From Geobacter sp. (GTDB lineage: Bacteria > Desulfobacterota > Desulfuromonadia > Geobacterales > Geobacteraceae), in assembly GCA_003490025.1 (NCBI GenBank), contig DNJC01000025.1, positions 724-9,302 of the forward strand: 8,579 bases of DNA, read 5' to 3'. Below the pieces are notes generated by a model. That model was not told the origin of the DNA. It worked only from the letters and a program-made list of their open reading frames with translations, and did not search any database. Shown here piece after piece: positions 6,181-8,579 of the stretch. Every line of letters starts with the position of its first letter. Position 1 is the first letter of the stretch. The position numbers and the translations under genes are program-made.

Positions 6181-6910
6181 CGATCCTTTCCGCATAGATG
6201 AGCTGCGCGCAAGCATCATGGGAAAGCCGGCCCTCCGGCACTTCTACCGCGCCACTTACCTCAAGTTTCTGGCGTGTCTGGAAAGGTGCCCGGAGCAGGG
6301 GGGGGTGCTGGAATTGGGAACGGGGGGAGGCTTTGCGAAGAGCCTCATCCCTTCGCTCATTACCTCGGACGTTATCGCCTATGAGGGTATCGACACTGTT
6401 GCTGATGCCACACGGCTCCCTTTTCACGACCAAAGCCTCAGGATGATCTGCATGGTCAATGTCTTTCACCATATACCTGATGTGGAGAGGTTTCTCAGGG
6501 AGGCGGAGCGCTGTCTGGTGCCAGGGGGGCGGATCTTCATCACCGATCAGAATCTGGGACTGTTTTCGCTGCCCATTCTGAAGTATTTTCATCACGAGGG
6601 TTTCGACGCGTCATGTACTGCGTGGCGCTTTGACAGTTCAGGCCCCTTGTCGGGGGCAAACGGCGCATTGGCGTGGCTGGTCTTTCGCCGCGACAAGGCA
6701 AGGCTCGCCGAACTTTTCCCGGGACTCAGGGTAGAGCGCGTGGTAACCCATACACCGATCCTTTATTGGCTCTCAGGAGGGTTGAAACGGTGGAGTCTCG
6801 CCCCTTCGCCTCTACTGCCTCTGCTTGTCGGGCTTGACGGGTTTCTGAACAGGCTCGGCAGCAGGATGGGAAGTTTCCTGGATATTGAAATGTCGAAGGA
6901 AGCACCATGA
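6158..6910 (+). CDS. Class I SAM-dependent methyltransferase
   Basis: A 250-residue cytoplasmic methyltransferase that would transfer a methyl group from SAM to a sugar or another small group of the locus product. Motif I is intact: VLELGTGGGF at 50-59. Acidic and neighbouring residues follow at 76-84 (EGIDTVADA), then LPF (87-89), VNVFHHIPDVERFLREAERCL (100-120), and VPGGRIFITDQN (121-132). A C-terminal segment GANGALAWLVFRRD (166-179) with YWLSGG (203-208) is characteristic of a methyltransferase group common in polysaccharide loci. GTG 6158 gives a 23-base overlap with the upstream gene but has no SD. TTG 6167, three codons on, has AGGTGG (6156-6161) five bases before it and is an equally good start. 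It follows a protein whose own methyltransferase domain looks dead, and it overlaps the next gene by 4 bases. A run of eight G (6298-6305) lies just before motif I. The substrate is unknown. Confidence 0.88.
   Translation: MDALAGLDDPFRIDELRASIMGKPALRHFYRATYLKFLACLERCPEQGGVLELGTGGGFAKSLIPSLITSDVIAYEGIDTVADATRLPFHDQSLRMICMVNVFHHIPDVERFLREAERCLVPGGRIFITDQNLGLFSLPILKYFHHEGFDASCTAWRFDSSGPLSGANGALAWLVFRRDKARLAELFPGLRVERVVTHTPILYWLSGGLKRWSLAPSPLLPLLVGLDGFLNRLGSRMGSFLDIEMSKEAP
6896..6900 (+). promoter_or_regulatory. Shine-Dalgarno for the gene at 6907
   Basis: AAGGA sits 6 bases before ATG 6907, inside the end of the methyltransferase gene. Together with the ATGA overlap (6907-6910) it supports this start. 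Confidence 0.6.
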
Positions 6911-8529
6911 ACCACGATCCTCAAAATCCCGGTAATCATTCCATCCCGCACCTTGTTACGCTGATGGTCATTCCGCTTCTTTTGTTCTGTACGTCGCTGG
7001 TCCTGAAATCTTACTACGGCCCGTACTTCCTTGGACAGCATTCGGATCCGGAGTATGCGTATCTGCTCAACTCTCTCAATATCGTCCATTCAGTCGTCCC
7101 GGGGCACACCGACCACCCCGGCACTACGCTTCAACTGCTCGGCGCAGTCGGGCTGCTGCTCAAATGGTTCGGCCATCTGGCAACGGGGGGGCAACTCGGC
7201 ATCGACGAGTTTGTCCTGAGAAATCCCGAAGAGTCTCTCGCGGCAATCAACCTGATAGTGAACGTTCTGGTCTTTGCCGCGTTCGTTTTTGCCTCCTTCA
7301 GTATCTACCGCTCGATGCGCGGCTTGCTCCCGGTCCTGGTCTTTCAGTTGTCGCTACTGGTTCCTCTCCAGGTGAAAGTCTCGCTGGTGAGGGTGAACCC
7401 GGAACCGCTGCTGGTCTTCGCTGTTTTGCTGCTCGCCGGCCTCGTCGTCCGTTATCGAAATCCCGCCATAGCATCGCCTAGCCGGTCGGGGCTGCCCCTG
7501 TTGATCGGGATGACCATGGGGTTCGGGCTCGCCTCGAAAGTTACCTTCCTGCCGGTATTGTTTCTGATACTGCTGTTTTCGCCCGGCCGTGAGCGTGTGA
7601 CGGCGCTTTCTGCGTGCGTCATGTCTTTTTTACTGTTCACCCTTCCGATCACCACCAAATTCCCGCAAATGCTCGCCTGGTTCGGGTCGGTAGCGGCTCA
7701 TAACGGGCAATACGGAAGCGGCGCGGTTGGTATGCCGCCTGTTGCCAACATGATGGAAAACCTGTTAGTGCTGGTTCGGCAAGAACCGACGTTTTTTATT
7801 TTCCTGGCGTTTTACTTGGCTTACCTCCTGGTGAGGCAGTGCAGTGCAGGGGAGAGCGCAACCGGCCGCAGCGAAAAGCTGCTTTTGCTCGGCTCAAGCG
7901 TGATGGTCGCGCAGATCCTGATGACGGTGAAGCACCCGGGTGTGCATTATCTGCTGCCAGCAATCGCAATGACCGCGTTGCTGAATGCCGAGCTATGTGC
8001 CCTCTTGAAAGCAAACCCTCTGTTCCCCATTGCCAGCTTAGCCACGGGACTCCTCTGCATGGTGGCCGTAGCGGGTACTGCGTATTGTCTCTATTCGGTG
8101 CAGTCATGGGTCGTGAAGGAGGAGAAATATCGCCAGAGCGAGGCGGAGTTCTCACGGAAAGTAGCTGCTATAGGTGGATGTGCCACTGCATCCTATTACA
8201 GAGCATCAACCTTGCCGTACGCACTGTCGTTTGGTAACGATTTTTCGGGCACGAGGTATGGCAAAGAACTGTCCAGAATCCACCCCGGCATGGTTTTCTA
8301 CAACATGTGGTCGCGCCAGTTCTGTAACTACCAGGGCGTTATGAATTCTGCCGCCGTGGTGGAAATGTTAAAGAGGGAAGGAGGACTTCTCCTGGTGGGA
8401 ATGCGGTTGGGACCGGAAGAAAGCGTGAAAGAGAGCCTGAAGTTAAAGCCGGTGATAGAAACCCCGTATTCCATGGCCTATGAACTAGAAGGATTTAACC
8501 ATTCTCCTCATGCTAAGGACCAAAGGTAA
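6907..8529 (+). CDS. Polytopic GT-C-like membrane protein with soluble C-terminal domain
   Basis: A 540-residue integral membrane protein. Hydrophobic segments fall at about 14-34, 73-88, 113-134, 138-155, 165-182, 197-224, 232-249, 295-309, 323-340, 348-366 and 373-396. The first loop carries D47-P-E49-Y50 and then G66-H-T-D69-H70-P71-G72-T73, an acidic/histidine arrangement expected of GT-C glycosyltransferases, whose catalytic acidic residue sits in the first extracytoplasmic loop. Other conserved-looking parts are VRVNPEPLL (161-169), GLASKVTFLP (207-216), AHNGQYGSG (264-272) and KHPGVHYLLPA (342-352). Residues about 400-540 form a soluble domain with cysteines C425 and C473. The start is set by an ATGA overlap with the methyltransferase gene and an AAGGA SD. 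It probably transfers a polyprenyl-phosphate-linked sugar, perhaps made by the GT2 at 4849, on the periplasmic side. GT-C membership is by resemblance, and a transport or other membrane role is not excluded. Confidence 0.78.
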   Translation: MNHDPQNPGNHSIPHLVTLMVIPLLLFCTSLVLKSYYGPYFLGQHSDPEYAYLLNSLNIVHSVVPGHTDHPGTTLQLLGAVGLLLKWFGHLATGGQLGIDEFVLRNPEESLAAINLIVNVLVFAAFVFASFSIYRSMRGLLPVLVFQLSLLVPLQVKVSLVRVNPEPLLVFAVLLLAGLVVRYRNPAIASPSRSGLPLLIGMTMGFGLASKVTFLPVLFLILLFSPGRERVTALSACVMSFLLFTLPITTKFPQMLAWFGSVAAHNGQYGSGAVGMPPVANMMENLLVLVRQEPTFFIFLAFYLAYLLVRQCSAGESATGRSEKLLLLGSSVMVAQILMTVKHPGVHYLLPAIAMTALLNAELCALLKANPLFPIASLATGLLCMVAVAGTAYCLYSVQSWVVKEEKYRQSEAEFSRKVAAIGGCATASYYRASTLPYALSFGNDFSGTRYGKELSRIHPGMVFYNMWSRQFCNYQGVMNSAAVVEMLKREGGLLLVGMRLGPEESVKESLKLKPVIETPYSMAYELEGFNHSPHAKDQR

Positions 8530-8579
8530 ATCCTACGAGGGACCATCGTTTTTCATAAAATCACCCCCGTCTACGCCCT
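8530..8579. other. Trailing intergenic sequence, nothing recognised
   Basis: The last 50 bases after the GT-C-like gene contain a T5 run and an A/T-rich patch but no hairpin-plus-T-run terminator and no start codon with an SD. Whether the operon continues cannot be seen. Confidence 0.4.

Noticed and set aside
7835..7852. Short direct repeat (CAGTGCAGTGCAG)
   Set aside because: It is a two-to-three unit coincidence inside a coding region, with no further copies seen.

Overview
The window is an 8.6 kb piece of a cell-surface polysaccharide (O-antigen, capsule or exopolysaccharide) biosynthesis locus. All seven supported genes lie on the + strand. The moderately high G+C, bacterial start and Shine-Dalgarno signals, and the style of the proteins suggest a Gram-negative bacterium. 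A Geobacter-like member of the Desulfobacterota/Deltaproteobacteria is my best guess, but this rests on protein resemblance only. No rRNA, tRNA, CRISPR, transposase, integrase or clear repeat array was seen.

Region 1 (1-1931) holds the 3' part of a NodB-type polysaccharide deacetylase, cut by the window edge. It overlaps by 4 bases a GT4-family retaining glycosyltransferase that has the EX7E motif and a WcaC-like cysteine-rich stretch. A 164-base gap with no convincing signal follows.

Region 2 (2096-4568) is a compact module. It consists of a DPM1-like GT2 glycosyltransferase (probable polyprenyl-phosphate sugar synthase), a small protein with one predicted membrane anchor and no function I recognise, and a polytopic GT-C-like membrane protein. 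The GT-C-like gene starts at a TTG inside the end of the small gene.

Region 3 (4569-4848) is a 280-base gap with a plausible sigma-70-type promoter and a possible 29-codon ORF. That ORF is in frame with the next gene and separated from it by one TGA and two codons.

Region 4 (4849-8529) is a tightly overlapping run of three genes. The first is a GT2 glycosyltransferase fused to an N-terminal methyltransferase-like domain that appears to have lost its SAM-binding part. The second is an apparently intact class I SAM-dependent methyltransferase. The third is a second polytopic GT-C-like membrane protein with a soluble C-terminal domain. The last 50 bases show nothing recognisable.

Taken together, cytoplasmic enzymes probably build and modify a lipid-linked glycan and charge polyprenyl phosphate with single sugars. 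The two polytopic proteins could then transfer those sugars on the far side of the inner membrane. The repeated pairing of a GT2 enzyme with a GT-C-like membrane protein, once with a small anchored protein and once with methyltransferases, is the most notable feature. Exact sugars and acceptors cannot be read from the sequence.
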